61,123 nt of DNA from Hominisplanchenecus faecis (GTDB lineage Bacteria > Bacillota > Clostridia > Lachnospirales > Lachnospiraceae). Within the stretch, counting starts at the first letter, position 1. Each line of letters starts with the position of its first letter. The stretch lies in NCBI RefSeq assembly GCF_020687205.1, contig NZ_JAJEQE010000016.1, forward strand, positions 1-61,123. Reading direction: 5' to 3'. Position numbers and translations under genes: made by a program. Of the stretch, positions 33,656-44,113 are shown piece after piece. The notes beneath the pieces are model-generated. The model saw only the letters and a list, made by a program, of their open reading frames with translations, ran no database searches and was not told where the DNA came from.

Positions 33656-34972
33656 ATGGAGGAAAATGCAAAATCAGAGGAGGAGTCATTCAAGACTCCG
33701 GGGGAACGTATCGTAAAACTGTGTGAAAAGCAGCAGATCTCCCAGAGGGAGCTGGCAAGGAGGATCGGTGTGACATCTTCACAGATCAGCCGTATTTTAA
33801 AAGGGGAGACAAAAACGATCAACAGTGATATGTTGATGGCTCTGGCACAGGAGTTTGGCGTATCCACGGATTATATTCTTGGAATTGTGAACAATCCGGA
33901 AAATACGCAAAGTGTGGAAAATACAGAAAACCTGGCAGCAGAATCAAAGGACATGGAGGAACGCAGGGAACAGCCGTTTCACACGCCGATGCTTCTGATG
34001 AGTTCTGCTTTTCCGCTTGGCGGCTGCATAGATTTTATTGAGTCACTTGCAGATCAGGACGAAAAGATGATGGCGTACGCAGAATATTATTATTTCAGCG
34101 GCCATCACGAGAAGGCGGTAGAATATGCGGAAATGTATCTGGATCATCCGGATATCATGCTGAAGATGTCGGCCTGCCTGATCTATACATTTGCAAATCT
34201 GTCGCTGAACCATATCCATTCGGCACGGATGGGGCTGAACAGGCTGACGGAGAATCTCGATCAGGTGATGAAAGGAAATACGGATCGGAAGGCAAAGGCA
34301 TTTGGTGTCTTTGCAGCTGTCGCGGCACACACACTTCTGCATCTTCCGGTTGGCGATATTCCGCCGCTGTCAGATTATGTCGGAGAATTCGAAAAAGGAA
34401 AACAGCTGTGGGGTGTTTACGTGCTTGCACATAAGGCATATCTGGATCGGGAATATCAGCGTTCTCTTGGCATCGTGGAGGCATGTCTGATGACGACAAA
34501 AGAGATGTATCCGATCTCGATGATCTACCTGAATCTGGTGGCGGCAATGGATGCCATGAATCTGATGCAGACAGAGTTTGCAAAGAAATATTTTATGCAG
34601 GCGTGGGAGATCGCAAGACCGGATGGTCTGATCGAAGGCATCGGCGAACACCACGGACTTCTGCAGGGGCTGATCGAGACTTGTCTTAAGAAAGATTATC
34701 CGGAAGATTATGAGCGGATCATCGCAATTACTTATAAGTTCAGTTTTGGCTGGCGGCGGATCCACAACCCGGACACGAATGAATATGTGGCGGATAATTT
34801 AACAACCACAGAGTTTACGATCGCCATGCTTGCGAGCCGCGGCTGGACAAATCAGGAAATCGCTGATTATATGAAGATCACGTCAAGAACCGTGAAACAG
34901 CATATGACCTGTATTTTCAACAAAATAAGTATCTCCAACCGAAAACAATTAAAAGACTACATGCTGAGATGA
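33656..34972 (+). CDS. Dual-HTH regulator: N-terminal XRE, C-terminal LuxR-type
   Basis: A 438-residue protein. Residues about 17-76 are a Cro/C1-type HTH ('QISQRELARRIGVTSSQISRILKG'); the middle is an alpha-helical TPR-like region ('EYYYFSGHHEKAVEYAEMYL', 'VYVLAHKAYLDREYQRSLG'); the end (about 380-436) is a LuxR/GerE-type HTH ('IAMLASRGWTNQEIADYMKI' then 'TVKQHMTCIFNKI'). ATG at 33656 chosen because GAGGTG precedes it; 33647 is an alternative. It sits between the broken pel operon and the first giant surface protein and could control either. Having two DNA-binding domains in one chain is uncommon. Confidence 0.85.
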   Translation: MEENAKSEEESFKTPGERIVKLCEKQQISQRELARRIGVTSSQISRILKGETKTINSDMLMALAQEFGVSTDYILGIVNNPENTQSVENTENLAAESKDMEERREQPFHTPMLLMSSAFPLGGCIDFIESLADQDEKMMAYAEYYYFSGHHEKAVEYAEMYLDHPDIMLKMSACLIYTFANLSLNHIHSARMGLNRLTENLDQVMKGNTDRKAKAFGVFAAVAAHTLLHLPVGDIPPLSDYVGEFEKGKQLWGVYVLAHKAYLDREYQRSLGIVEACLMTTKEMYPISMIYLNLVAAMDAMNLMQTEFAKKYFMQAWEIARPDGLIEGIGEHHGLLQGLIETCLKKDYPEDYERIIAITYKFSFGWRRIHNPDTNEYVADNLTTTEFTIAMLASRGWTNQEIADYMKITSRTVKQHMTCIFNKISISNRKQLKDYMLR

Positions 34973-35082
34973 TGCCGAATGTTTAAAAAATTGCGGGACT
35001 TACTTTGTAACGGAGCAATTCGTAGCATCATTATAAAATAACCAGACACTACCTGAAGTTAAAAAAGAAAATTTTTCTTTGT

Positions 35083-35130
35083 AAATGGACATTCTGAAGA
35101 GGAAATGTCCATTTTTTTTGTCAAATGGAC
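35083..35130 (+). terminator. Terminator with competing alternative hairpin in the leader of the giant protein gene
   Basis: AAATGGACAT (35083-35092) pairs with ATGTCCATTT (35105-35114) and a T-run follows to 35119: an intrinsic terminator for the regulator gene. A third copy, AAATGGAC (35123-35130), can instead pair with GTCCATTT (35107-35114). A further small hairpin GTGCC/GGCAC is at 35176-35191. If transcription starts upstream, the two folds exclude each other and could act as an attenuator. Confidence 0.65.
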
Positions 35131-35225
35131 GATGTCTGTAAAAATTTTTTGAAGTAAAATATAAAAAAGGAAAATGTGCCGGGGACGGCACAGGGAGAAA
35201 ATTAAAACAGAAGGAGGCGTAGTTT

Positions 35226-38200
35226 ATGGAGAAATTAAAGCCAAAGATCTCGAAAAAAGTCAAAAAAGTTTTAAGTTCCGTGCTGGCGGCAACGCTTGTG
35301 CTTGGAAGTGTTCCGGCGAGTACCTTTTTGGGTGATGCCATACAGGTGCGTGCGGCGGCGTCTTACAGTCCGCAGAAGTATGGTGTGGGCGTACTGTGCC
35401 GGGATCTGACGACCGGAGACAAGGCAAAGGAAATTTTCAATGCACTGGTACGGTGCAAGTCCAAGAAAGAGGATTCGCTTTACGGCAGTATTTACAACAA
35501 TGTTGGTATGGTGAAATACAAATACAGCAAGACGAAAGCCGGCTCCGGGGAGACATTTTCAGTCAAAGTGCAGAAGGACTATCCGGTGCTGTACAATCAG
35601 TCCGGACAGATCAGTCAGAATCTGATGGCATACATAACGAATGATAAACATAAGAATTTCGGACATCACTGGGGAAACCGGACGCAGTACGGGAAAATTA
35701 TCTTTGGTTATCCGACCAATGCAAATAATAACAGTTTCTGGCTCGGGCAGAGCTACAATACAGGCGATCATAATTCAGATGGAAGCTGGACGGTCGGGGA
35801 TCGTGATACCTGGGCAGCATTTCGGCCATCGCTGGGAGAAAATAAAAGAGCAGCTCTCTATGTGACTACGAAGAAGGGCTGCGGCAGCTGCGGAAGTGCC
35901 AAGATCCAGAATGTATCGATTGCATTTAAGGATGAGACCGCTCCGAAGATTAAGAGGATCACGATCACGAGTGATAAAAACTCTGACACACCGGCCTTGT
36001 ATTTTAAGGAAGGTCAGACGATTTATGTAAAGGTGAAATTCAGCGAGTATGTGCGTCTGGCAGATAACAATGCAGGCAGTACACAGTCAAAAAACATCAG
36101 ACTGGCGTTGTCGCTTGGACAGAAAAATACGGCAGATGTGGCAACTGCGTATGCGAATCTGGATACTTTGAAAGATGATATTGCAATATTTTCTTATAAA
36201 GTTCCAAAAACCATTGATAACAAAACGGTAGATTTTTATGTGTCCGGACTTGCGGATATCGGCTATCAGACATCGATCATTGATCAGAACGGCAGCAAAA
36301 ATTATGACCGAAATTTTGTCGGTTATGATGGGGGTACCTTGTCTAATGGAAGTGGGACGATGAAAAAACTGAAAGCAGCTGTTGGGAGTTCCAATTATAA
36401 CACACTGAAAAAAACAAGCAGTGCCATCACAGACCTTGCCGGCAATCCGCTCAGTCTGGACGGATTTCGCAATGTGAAAAAAGGATCCGCAGGATGCAGC
36501 GTGACAAGGGCATACCTGGATACGGTAAATCCGATCGTCGAAACAGTTTCGATCACCACGAACCAGAAAAACCAGACACAAAATGCAAACGAAGCCAATT
36601 ATCTGAAGACCGGAACGACCGTGACGGTATCTGCTGTTTTAAATGAACGCATCCAGAAGATCAGTGATGCCAACCGGAAAAAGATCATCGCTTCTTTAAA
36701 TATCAAAAAGAAAGACGGCAGTCCGGTGAAACTTGAGGCAAAATATGTTTTTGATCAGTCGTCAACCGGAAAAACGGTTGTCATATTCAAGGATTTTATC
36801 GTGGATCGGGATACGGTTTTCCAGAAGCAGGATAAACTGAACTACAAAAAGAAAACGGATTATAAAGTGACGATCACGGAAATTGCAGGACTGAGCGAGA
36901 TCAAAGATTATTCCGGAAATACACTTTCTGTGGCAAATGATCTGAGAGGCAGTACAAGTAAAGATTTCTATCTGGATAACGAAGCTCCGACGATCATGAT
37001 CGACAGTCAGGCTGTATCAGAAACAAAAACGTATGAGATGGCGAGAATGACGAAGTCAGAAGATGAAGTGTATTCTCTGGCGTTCAGCGTAAAAGATTAT
37101 GATACGGTGAGCGGAAATACTTCCGGGCCTCTGGCATCGGGTGTGATTGGCGGAAAAGCCAGCATGACGGTGAACCTTCAGGGACAGGGAGATGCCAATA
37201 AATTCTGGTATTATGCATCACAGACGGCACTGAAAGAAGATGAGATCGACCAGACAGGATTCCAAGAGGCACAGTCTGGAAAGACAAAGATCGATCTTGA
37301 TCTGACCAATGATACAACAGATCTTCATCTGTATCTGAAATTCGACAAAAATATTGATTATTCTTCCGTAAACAACGGAGTCAATGTGCAGGTATCTGCA
37401 AGTGATATTAATCATAATACAAAGACCGTAACAGCAAAATACAGCTACACGGCAAAAGACAAGATCGCTCCTGTGATTTCTTATGAGAGCATACAGCTCA
37501 AAGAAAACAATGACAACAGTGCATATCAGGAAGCCGTTGTGAGAGTTAAAGATGCAGGCGGCATCAATATCGACAACATCCGCTACTTCTGGCTGGAAGA
37601 AGGCAGCACGCTTCCGGGAAGTGACAAATTTACTGCGGCAGCTGTGGGGGATGTGACGGTTGTGAGCCAGTCCGGCGATAAGGTGACCGAGTGCCTGGTT
37701 ACGATCCGTACAAAAACAGTCGAAGCAAACCAGACTTATCAGGCAGCACTTTATGTCTCGGCAGCCGATATCGCAAAGAATGAAACCATAAGCGAAAAAC
37801 TTGCAGATGCGACAATCGACCGAAATATTCCGGCAGTGGAAATTATAACACCGGAAACAAAAACGAACGAAGCAAACAAAGAATCTTCGCTGAAAGTCCG
37901 CGGACCGATCACTTCTTCCGCAAATGAAGCGGAACTGTTTGTGGCAGTAAAAGATCCGATCGAACAGGATGCTTATTTTATCCGCAGCGTGTCAGGAAAG
38001 GCATCAGAAATACTGATCGATAACGAAGAATTTTTGGATGCGGCAAAACTTCCGTATTCTTCCGGATATCAGAGCAGCGAGACCGGAAAATGGTCCTACG
38101 GAACGCTTATCATGACCGGAGATCAGAAATATGAGATCACGACAACTTACAACAGTTTAAATGATGCAAATGCGGCGACCGTAAGAGAACGTTTCCTGGC

Positions 38201-41200
38201 GATCAGCGGAAATAAATACTATGGAAATGTAACCGTTGCAGCAGGGTCCGGTTTTAAGAGCAGTGCTTTTGCGACAAGCGGAAATAAAAAAACATTTGAT
38301 GCATCAAAAGGAAAACTGGTCACAAAGACCTTTACCATGACTCCTGACGAGTATGGATTTTCCGATAAGAAAGATGTAAAAACCGGAAGTTATCAGATCG
38401 ATCGGACACCGGCAAATACCGTGACGATCAAAACAAAGGATAATGCAAATTATGGGCAGCAGGTAAAACGGGAAGATTTTGGAGATGCATACAATCCGGA
38501 GGTAAACGGAGCAGAATATCTCTCCACACTTACCGGGGCAGCATTTGACATCAGCTTTGCAAATCAGAGAACCAGCCATTTTGTGATGGATGATATGGAT
38601 TATGCATCGCCGAATACCTATATCTGCCTGAAACAGACAGAAGGTGATAAGGAAACCGAAGTTTACCGGTGGAATATTATAAAGGGAAAATCCAGCCAGA
38701 CGGTAGAAATTCCGGAAGGTCTGACACTGCCAAACGGACAGTATAAACTGGAAGTTTCTGTCAGCAACAAACAGGGTAATTCGGCAGAACCGGTCATTAC
38801 GACGGAGCAGTATGACAACATTTATCTTTATAATTATGATGCTGATATGACAGAAGCATTTGGTATCAGCAAAGTGACGGGAAGTATTCATTTTGCAGCA
38901 GAAGATCCATATCAGGGAGCAGATAAAGTTCCGTACTATGGATTTGCCGCAACCGGAACATATGAATTTAACCGGACCGTTGTGGATGACCAGAAACCGG
39001 ATTTTACCGCAACCGGAGCGGATGGCTATACGACAGATGTTCTCTATCTTGGAAACTGTGCAACATCTGAGACAACGGAAGGGATTACTTACAACCGCAG
39101 CATTCAGTTTACGGTAAACGGCATGGAAGATTACGATGTCGGCAATTACTGGATCAAAGTCTGGGCGGGTGATAACGAGGCTTCTGCGAAATGGTTCCCG
39201 CTTAAGGATTATGATGCAGAAAATAAAGTGATGATGTTTGACGTAAAGCCGACGGATGCAAAAGCAATGTTCCAGGTGGAGGATGCGGCAGCCTTTTATG
39301 CAGGCGGATATGCAAATGCAGATGTATGTGCAGTTCCGGTCTTTGAAGGCAGCAACACGATCTCTTATGAACTGATGAACGTTGGAGGCGTAAAGTCACA
39401 GCGTCACGAAGTGGAGATTTATTATTCTGCAAAAGCACCGGATTTCAAAATAGAAGTGGAAGAAAGTAAGACTTCCAGGCAGAGTATTTCTGCAGCAGTA
39501 ACAGAAGCAGACAGTACGATGGTTGCAAAAGATCCGGAAATGTATGAAGTGAATCTTTCTGCTTCTGATGACACTGCGGATACGCTGATAAAAGAGAGAA
39601 GTTTTGCTTATACAGAAAACCAGCGACACCTGTATTATCTGCTGGATGGATATGGAAACTTAAGCTATCAGCAGTTTTATATCACAGATGTGGATCATAC
39701 GGCACCAACAGCAGAGTTTACAGTGTTAAAAAGTGCCACAAGCGAGATTACTGCAACTGGCACAGACAGTAGTGCACAGAACGAAGGAGAAACGGATGAA
39801 TATATCACAAATCCGAGTTTTGAAATTGAGATCCGCGACGATCGGAATCTGAAAAATGCAAATATTCAGCTGATCATCGATGGAAAAGATCCGATCCACG
39901 TGGTACAGACAGACGATGGATATGGATCTGACTGGGATGGCTCTTATTACTGCGGTATGGAGTTCACAAAGGATATCAACCAGAGTCTGGGTTTTCTGAG
40001 TGAAAATTATCTGGTGAATAAAGATGGCAGCCACACCCTGCGTCTTATGGGAGATTTCAAGGCAGACATTGATCTTTCCAAAGAGAAAGGACTTCATATG
40101 CCGCACAGTATTGAGCTGAGGATTGTCGATGAGGCCGGCAATGTCATGGAAACGATTTCTTCCAAAGACCAGGACTTCTACGGAATCAACCAGCGGCCGA
40201 AGATCCGCAGAATGGATGTTTATCCGCAGGACGGCATGGTAAACTTTGAATTCAATATGGAAGTCCATATCAAAAAAATAAATGGGATCGAACTTCCGCA
40301 GATCATGTACAGATACATCTATTATGGCTCGTACTTTATGCTTGGAAGGGCAAGAGATATGCTGCGTCAGTTTGATGTGCCGGTGGACGACGAAAACGTC
40401 TTGCTGAAGGATTACTGCGGAATCAGTAAGGATGGAACTTACGAGATCGAGTATGAAGATATTTATGGAAATTCATATACGGAGCAGTTTACACTGGAGG
40501 ACTTTTTCGGAGATTATTCGGCACAGATCCAGTACAGCACGACAGAGAAAACAAAAGAAGATGTAGTGGCAACGATCGAAGGTGTCAGCGAAAACGCACA
40601 GATTTCTCTGAAAAAGGCAGATGATACAGGTGAAAGTAGTACGGATGACAGCGAAAACAAAGAAGATACCAGTGACGCTTATACGATCAGCTGGAATAAG
40701 CAGAAATCAAAGGCAACGATCGTGTTCCACAAAAACGCAAATATTACATTTGAACTGACCATTCCGGGAGCAGCCGAGCAGAAAACGGTGGATTACAATG
40801 TTACGGTAGAAAACATGGATAAAGATGCACCGAAGGATGCAAAGGTTTATTGGAGACTTCTGGAGAACGGAGAAGTACAGGAAGGAAATACACTGGATAT
40901 TTCAAATCTTGAAGATCAGAGTACCACAGACGGTATTGAAGTCTGGATCGCTTCCGAGAGTGAAGATCTGTATGCTGCAAATGGAAAGGAATTAAAGCAT
41001 ACGTTCCTCTATTCGGAAAACATGGAACGAAGCTATACCTTTGAATACAGTGATGAGTGCGGAAATGAAGGTGCACCGATTACGGTTACACTGCCGGATG
41101 AGCTGAACATGAAGCCGTATGAAGCACCGGTGGAAGAAGAAGGTGCTTATGAAAAAGACACAACACCTCCGGAAGTCGTTGCGGAAGTCTATGCGGTCTA

Positions 41201-43184
41201 TGACGGACTGGCAAGTTATTTCAGTTCCTGGACACCGTCAGAAGATGCCTTTGCCGAGCTGGCAGAAAAGATCGGATACAGCGGCGGTTATAAGATTTCT
41301 TATACCATTTCTGATGACAGCCGGACGAAACTGATCGTGAAAAACGGACTGCAGGCAGATACGGGAAAACTGAATTTCAACAGTACCTCAGATCAGATTG
41401 ATGGTGTGAAACTGGATGCGAACAATAACAGCCTGCTTATCACAAAGCCGTGTCAGATCACGGTGATTGCGATCGATCAGGAAGGAAACATATTCTGGCA
41501 CAGTCTTGAGGCTGCGAAGATCGACCAGGAAGTACCGACGGTCCACGTGGAAAAAGAAGGTATCAGCTTTACTCGCATGAGACTGAAATTCTATGCAGAT
41601 GACAATTCTGATAAAGACAACGAAAAAGGAACCATCCTTCCGGTGACGTCGGGACTGCAGAAGGGCATGGATGACAAGGGCTATTACTATTTCCGGGAAG
41701 TAGAAAATAACGGAACCTACGATACTGTTTTTAAAGACCGAAGCGGCAACCGGGCAAAGATCAGCACAAAAGTAACGGAGATCGACAAGGATGCACCGAA
41801 GATCAGCGTATCTTCCTGGAGTCCGTGTTATGTCAAAGACGGAGAATCTTATGAGAAACTGCCGCCGATCGAACCGACAAACAGCTCCGTTCTGCTGAGT
41901 CTTGATTTTAACAAGACAGTATCGAAACTGAAAGTATACTATAAACAGAATGATAACTGGGTAGAAGACAATGGAACATTCTCAAAGACAGGAATCGAGC
42001 TGGGCGGAAGAAAAGGAAACGTAGAATTTTTCGCAGCGGTTCCAGGAATGGTTAAGATCGTGGCGACTTCGCCGAACGGTGTTTCCGGTGAAATGACCGA
42101 TATCGACCTGGTTGACATCATTGATAAAAATGCACCGACGATCACAGTGACACAGAAACTGGAAAACAACCAGATGAACGTTATCTTCCGCTCCGATGAA
42201 ACCGTGTTTGTAAGCGGCGGCGGTCTGAACAGAAAATATGGCGGCAACACCAATATTTCTTTGGCAATCAAAGAAAACGGTGTATATGATTTCACATTTG
42301 CGGATGCAGCCGGAAATATGACGCAGCAGCAGATCACGGTGGATTCGATCGATGAAATACCTCCGGTTGTCTACGCATCCGGCATTCCGGAAACGTACAT
42401 CCGCTCAGAGGACTGCAGCGTAAAGGTTACGATGTCCGAGGCAGGAACGATCACGTTCCGCGGAAAAGAATATCCGGTCAAAGCACCGACGGACAAAAAC
42501 GGCGATGGCGAATTAAAAGGAGATGAACTGGACTGGATCACACTTCCGATCACGACAAACGGAAGTTATCAGGTCAAAGCAACCGATCAGGCAGGACTGG
42601 TTTCTTACCGTGTACTGGAGATCCAGTATCTGGATGATATTGCACCGAGTATTCAGTTTGACCGCTCTGTTGTAAATGTTTTCCAGGGAACGACTGCCGA
42701 AGAATTAAGAGAACAGCTTCTGGATGCGACGACATTCCGGCTCTGGGATAACATTGATTCGAATCCGCAGATTTCACTGAAAGACATGCTGACGGAAAAA
42801 CAGATGAACGAGCAGGGTATTCATGAAGTCACATATTTACTGAGTGACCGTGTGGGAAATGAAAAACTGGTCAAACGGTATGTGAAAGTCATCAGCTCGG
42901 CAAATCTGAAGATCACGGCAAACGGCGAATCACTGCTTCCGTGTGATACGACGATTCTGAAAGAAAATCGGGCAGATCTGGTACTGGAAAAATCCAGAAG
43001 AACCGGTGAATCCTTTAAGGTATATTACAAAAAGGGAATTCAGAAAGCCGGAGCGATGAAGAAGGCAGATGTTGTGAAAGACGGTAAGCTGACGGATCTG
43101 GAGGCAGGATTCTATACGCTCTATATTGTAACGCAGAATAAAGAAACGTATCTGACTTATATTTATATTGATTTAGAACAGTAA
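35226..43184 (+). CDS. Giant secreted Ig-like repeat protein (2652 aa)
   Basis: Begins with a basic, then hydrophobic signal peptide (cleavage probably after Ala near residue 43). The rest is a string of Ig-like beta domains whose linkers carry a repeated 'D--AP' motif (DETAPKI, DTVNPIV, KDKIAPVI, VDHTAPTA, EIDKDAPKI, IIDKNAPTI, SIDEIPPVV, YLDDIAPSI). No LPXTG, SLH, choline or LysM anchor is visible at the C-terminus, which ends in YIYIDLEQ. Probably a surface or secreted adhesin or matrix protein. GGAGG 8 nt upstream. 14 nt to the next giant gene, so likely cotranscribed. Confidence 0.9.
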   Translation: MEKLKPKISKKVKKVLSSVLAATLVLGSVPASTFLGDAIQVRAAASYSPQKYGVGVLCRDLTTGDKAKEIFNALVRCKSKKEDSLYGSIYNNVGMVKYKYSKTKAGSGETFSVKVQKDYPVLYNQSGQISQNLMAYITNDKHKNFGHHWGNRTQYGKIIFGYPTNANNNSFWLGQSYNTGDHNSDGSWTVGDRDTWAAFRPSLGENKRAALYVTTKKGCGSCGSAKIQNVSIAFKDETAPKIKRITITSDKNSDTPALYFKEGQTIYVKVKFSEYVRLADNNAGSTQSKNIRLALSLGQKNTADVATAYANLDTLKDDIAIFSYKVPKTIDNKTVDFYVSGLADIGYQTSIIDQNGSKNYDRNFVGYDGGTLSNGSGTMKKLKAAVGSSNYNTLKKTSSAITDLAGNPLSLDGFRNVKKGSAGCSVTRAYLDTVNPIVETVSITTNQKNQTQNANEANYLKTGTTVTVSAVLNERIQKISDANRKKIIASLNIKKKDGSPVKLEAKYVFDQSSTGKTVVIFKDFIVDRDTVFQKQDKLNYKKKTDYKVTITEIAGLSEIKDYSGNTLSVANDLRGSTSKDFYLDNEAPTIMIDSQAVSETKTYEMARMTKSEDEVYSLAFSVKDYDTVSGNTSGPLASGVIGGKASMTVNLQGQGDANKFWYYASQTALKEDEIDQTGFQEAQSGKTKIDLDLTNDTTDLHLYLKFDKNIDYSSVNNGVNVQVSASDINHNTKTVTAKYSYTAKDKIAPVISYESIQLKENNDNSAYQEAVVRVKDAGGINIDNIRYFWLEEGSTLPGSDKFTAAAVGDVTVVSQSGDKVTECLVTIRTKTVEANQTYQAALYVSAADIAKNETISEKLADATIDRNIPAVEIITPETKTNEANKESSLKVRGPITSSANEAELFVAVKDPIEQDAYFIRSVSGKASEILIDNEEFLDAAKLPYSSGYQSSETGKWSYGTLIMTGDQKYEITTTYNSLNDANAATVRERFLAISGNKYYGNVTVAAGSGFKSSAFATSGNKKTFDASKGKLVTKTFTMTPDEYGFSDKKDVKTGSYQIDRTPANTVTIKTKDNANYGQQVKREDFGDAYNPEVNGAEYLSTLTGAAFDISFANQRTSHFVMDDMDYASPNTYICLKQTEGDKETEVYRWNIIKGKSSQTVEIPEGLTLPNGQYKLEVSVSNKQGNSAEPVITTEQYDNIYLYNYDADMTEAFGISKVTGSIHFAAEDPYQGADKVPYYGFAATGTYEFNRTVVDDQKPDFTATGADGYTTDVLYLGNCATSETTEGITYNRSIQFTVNGMEDYDVGNYWIKVWAGDNEASAKWFPLKDYDAENKVMMFDVKPTDAKAMFQVEDAAAFYAGGYANADVCAVPVFEGSNTISYELMNVGGVKSQRHEVEIYYSAKAPDFKIEVEESKTSRQSISAAVTEADSTMVAKDPEMYEVNLSASDDTADTLIKERSFAYTENQRHLYYLLDGYGNLSYQQFYITDVDHTAPTAEFTVLKSATSEITATGTDSSAQNEGETDEYITNPSFEIEIRDDRNLKNANIQLIIDGKDPIHVVQTDDGYGSDWDGSYYCGMEFTKDINQSLGFLSENYLVNKDGSHTLRLMGDFKADIDLSKEKGLHMPHSIELRIVDEAGNVMETISSKDQDFYGINQRPKIRRMDVYPQDGMVNFEFNMEVHIKKINGIELPQIMYRYIYYGSYFMLGRARDMLRQFDVPVDDENVLLKDYCGISKDGTYEIEYEDIYGNSYTEQFTLEDFFGDYSAQIQYSTTEKTKEDVVATIEGVSENAQISLKKADDTGESSTDDSENKEDTSDAYTISWNKQKSKATIVFHKNANITFELTIPGAAEQKTVDYNVTVENMDKDAPKDAKVYWRLLENGEVQEGNTLDISNLEDQSTTDGIEVWIASESEDLYAANGKELKHTFLYSENMERSYTFEYSDECGNEGAPITVTLPDELNMKPYEAPVEEEGAYEKDTTPPEVVAEVYAVYDGLASYFSSWTPSEDAFAELAEKIGYSGGYKISYTISDDSRTKLIVKNGLQADTGKLNFNSTSDQIDGVKLDANNNSLLITKPCQITVIAIDQEGNIFWHSLEAAKIDQEVPTVHVEKEGISFTRMRLKFYADDNSDKDNEKGTILPVTSGLQKGMDDKGYYYFREVENNGTYDTVFKDRSGNRAKISTKVTEIDKDAPKISVSSWSPCYVKDGESYEKLPPIEPTNSSVLLSLDFNKTVSKLKVYYKQNDNWVEDNGTFSKTGIELGGRKGNVEFFAAVPGMVKIVATSPNGVSGEMTDIDLVDIIDKNAPTITVTQKLENNQMNVIFRSDETVFVSGGGLNRKYGGNTNISLAIKENGVYDFTFADAAGNMTQQQITVDSIDEIPPVVYASGIPETYIRSEDCSVKVTMSEAGTITFRGKEYPVKAPTDKNGDGELKGDELDWITLPITTNGSYQVKATDQAGLVSYRVLEIQYLDDIAPSIQFDRSVVNVFQGTTAEELREQLLDATTFRLWDNIDSNPQISLKDMLTEKQMNEQGIHEVTYLLSDRVGNEKLVKRYVKVISSANLKITANGESLLPCDTTILKENRADLVLEKSRRTGESFKVYYKKGIQKAGAMKKADVVKDGKLTDLEAGFYTLYIVTQNKETYLTYIYIDLEQ

Positions 43185-43198
43185 AGGAGGGCAGGTAT

Positions 43199-44113
43199 AT
43201 GGATAAGAGAAAAAACAAGATATTTTTAAAGAGGGCTTTCAGTCTGATGCTTTCTGCGGTTGTGCTCTTTACGGGCCTTCCGCTGGAAATGCTGGCGGCA
43301 CCGCAGAGTATGGAGAGTAAAGTGGCGGATGAAGATGTGCTGCTTTTGCAGAACGATTCGATATCTGTCCGCATGTCAGGTAAAAACGGCGGATTTTATA
43401 TCTCAAATGTGGAAGGTGATAAGACAATAAAATCCGACAATAACAAAGATCTGCTGTACCACAGCGATGATTATGACACTTCATTTACTTCCTTCCGCAT
43501 AACCAGAAACGGAGAGACAAAAGATTACATTTTCGGCGGAGATTATTCTTTTGAAGGAATAAAGTCCGGCGGTGTAACCGTTTCGCAGGATGCAAAGGGA
43601 CTGTCAGCAAAATGGAGCCTGGGTGAACTGGAATTCACCCAGCGGCTCGAGCTGGCAAATACCGGATCAAACGAACACGGCATGGTCATGATCAACTACG
43701 ATGTACAGAATCATGGCAGTGAGGACGTAAAAGTTGAGGCGAGAATGCTGCTTGATTCGGCCGTCGGAGATCAGGATTTTGTATATTATGAAATTCCAAA
43801 TACATCTTATGACAGCGATATTATCAAACGGGAATGTGTGCTGGATGCAGCGAATATTCCGACTGCGTTTTATGCATACGATGACATTTACAGTCCGACG
43901 GCAACGGCATCAACCGTAGTCTCTTCCAAAGGAATGTTAAAAAAGTCGCTTTTGCACACTGGAACTCTCTGGCGGCGACCGGCTTTGATTTTGCCCCGGA
44001 TGAGACTCTGGATTTTACAAGCGATGGCAATGATCAGTACGGGACAGCAGATAGTGCCATGGCAATGTACTATGATCTTGGAACGATCCAATCGGGAAAA
44101 GAAGGAATTGTAA
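43199..44113 (+). CDS. 5' part of a second giant secreted protein (zero frame, before frameshift)
   Basis: Starts with a signal peptide (MDKRKNKIFLKRAFSLML, cleavage near AAP at about residue 35) and a beta-rich N-terminal domain. After codon 249 the zero frame continues as nonprotein-like Arg/Leu-rich sequence to a stop at 44113, while the -1 frame continues the sensible protein (VAFAHWNSLAATGFDF). The switch coincides exactly with the heptamer A AAA AAG at 43939-43945. The real product is most likely the fusion 43199-49668 of about 2156 aa. GGAGG lies upstream of the ATG. Confidence 0.85.
   Translation: MDKRKNKIFLKRAFSLMLSAVVLFTGLPLEMLAAPQSMESKVADEDVLLLQNDSISVRMSGKNGGFYISNVEGDKTIKSDNNKDLLYHSDDYDTSFTSFRITRNGETKDYIFGGDYSFEGIKSGGVTVSQDAKGLSAKWSLGELEFTQRLELANTGSNEHGMVMINYDVQNHGSEDVKVEARMLLDSAVGDQDFVYYEIPNTSYDSDIIKRECVLDAANIPTAFYAYDDIYSPTATASTVVSSKGMLKKSLLHTGTLWRRPALILPRMRLWILQAMAMISTGQQIVPWQCTMILERSNREKKEL
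43939..43945 (+). other. A AAA AAG slippery heptamer: candidate -1 frameshift site
   Basis: In the zero frame the codons are TTA AAA AAG, giving the phasing X XXY YYZ required for tandem -1 slippage, identical to the E. coli dnaX heptamer. After slipping, the next codon is GTC at 43945 and the frame runs open to 49668. AAAGGA lies 8-13 nt upstream, where a Shine-Dalgarno-like stimulator would be. A one-base loss from a seven-A run would explain the same picture. Confidence 0.6.
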
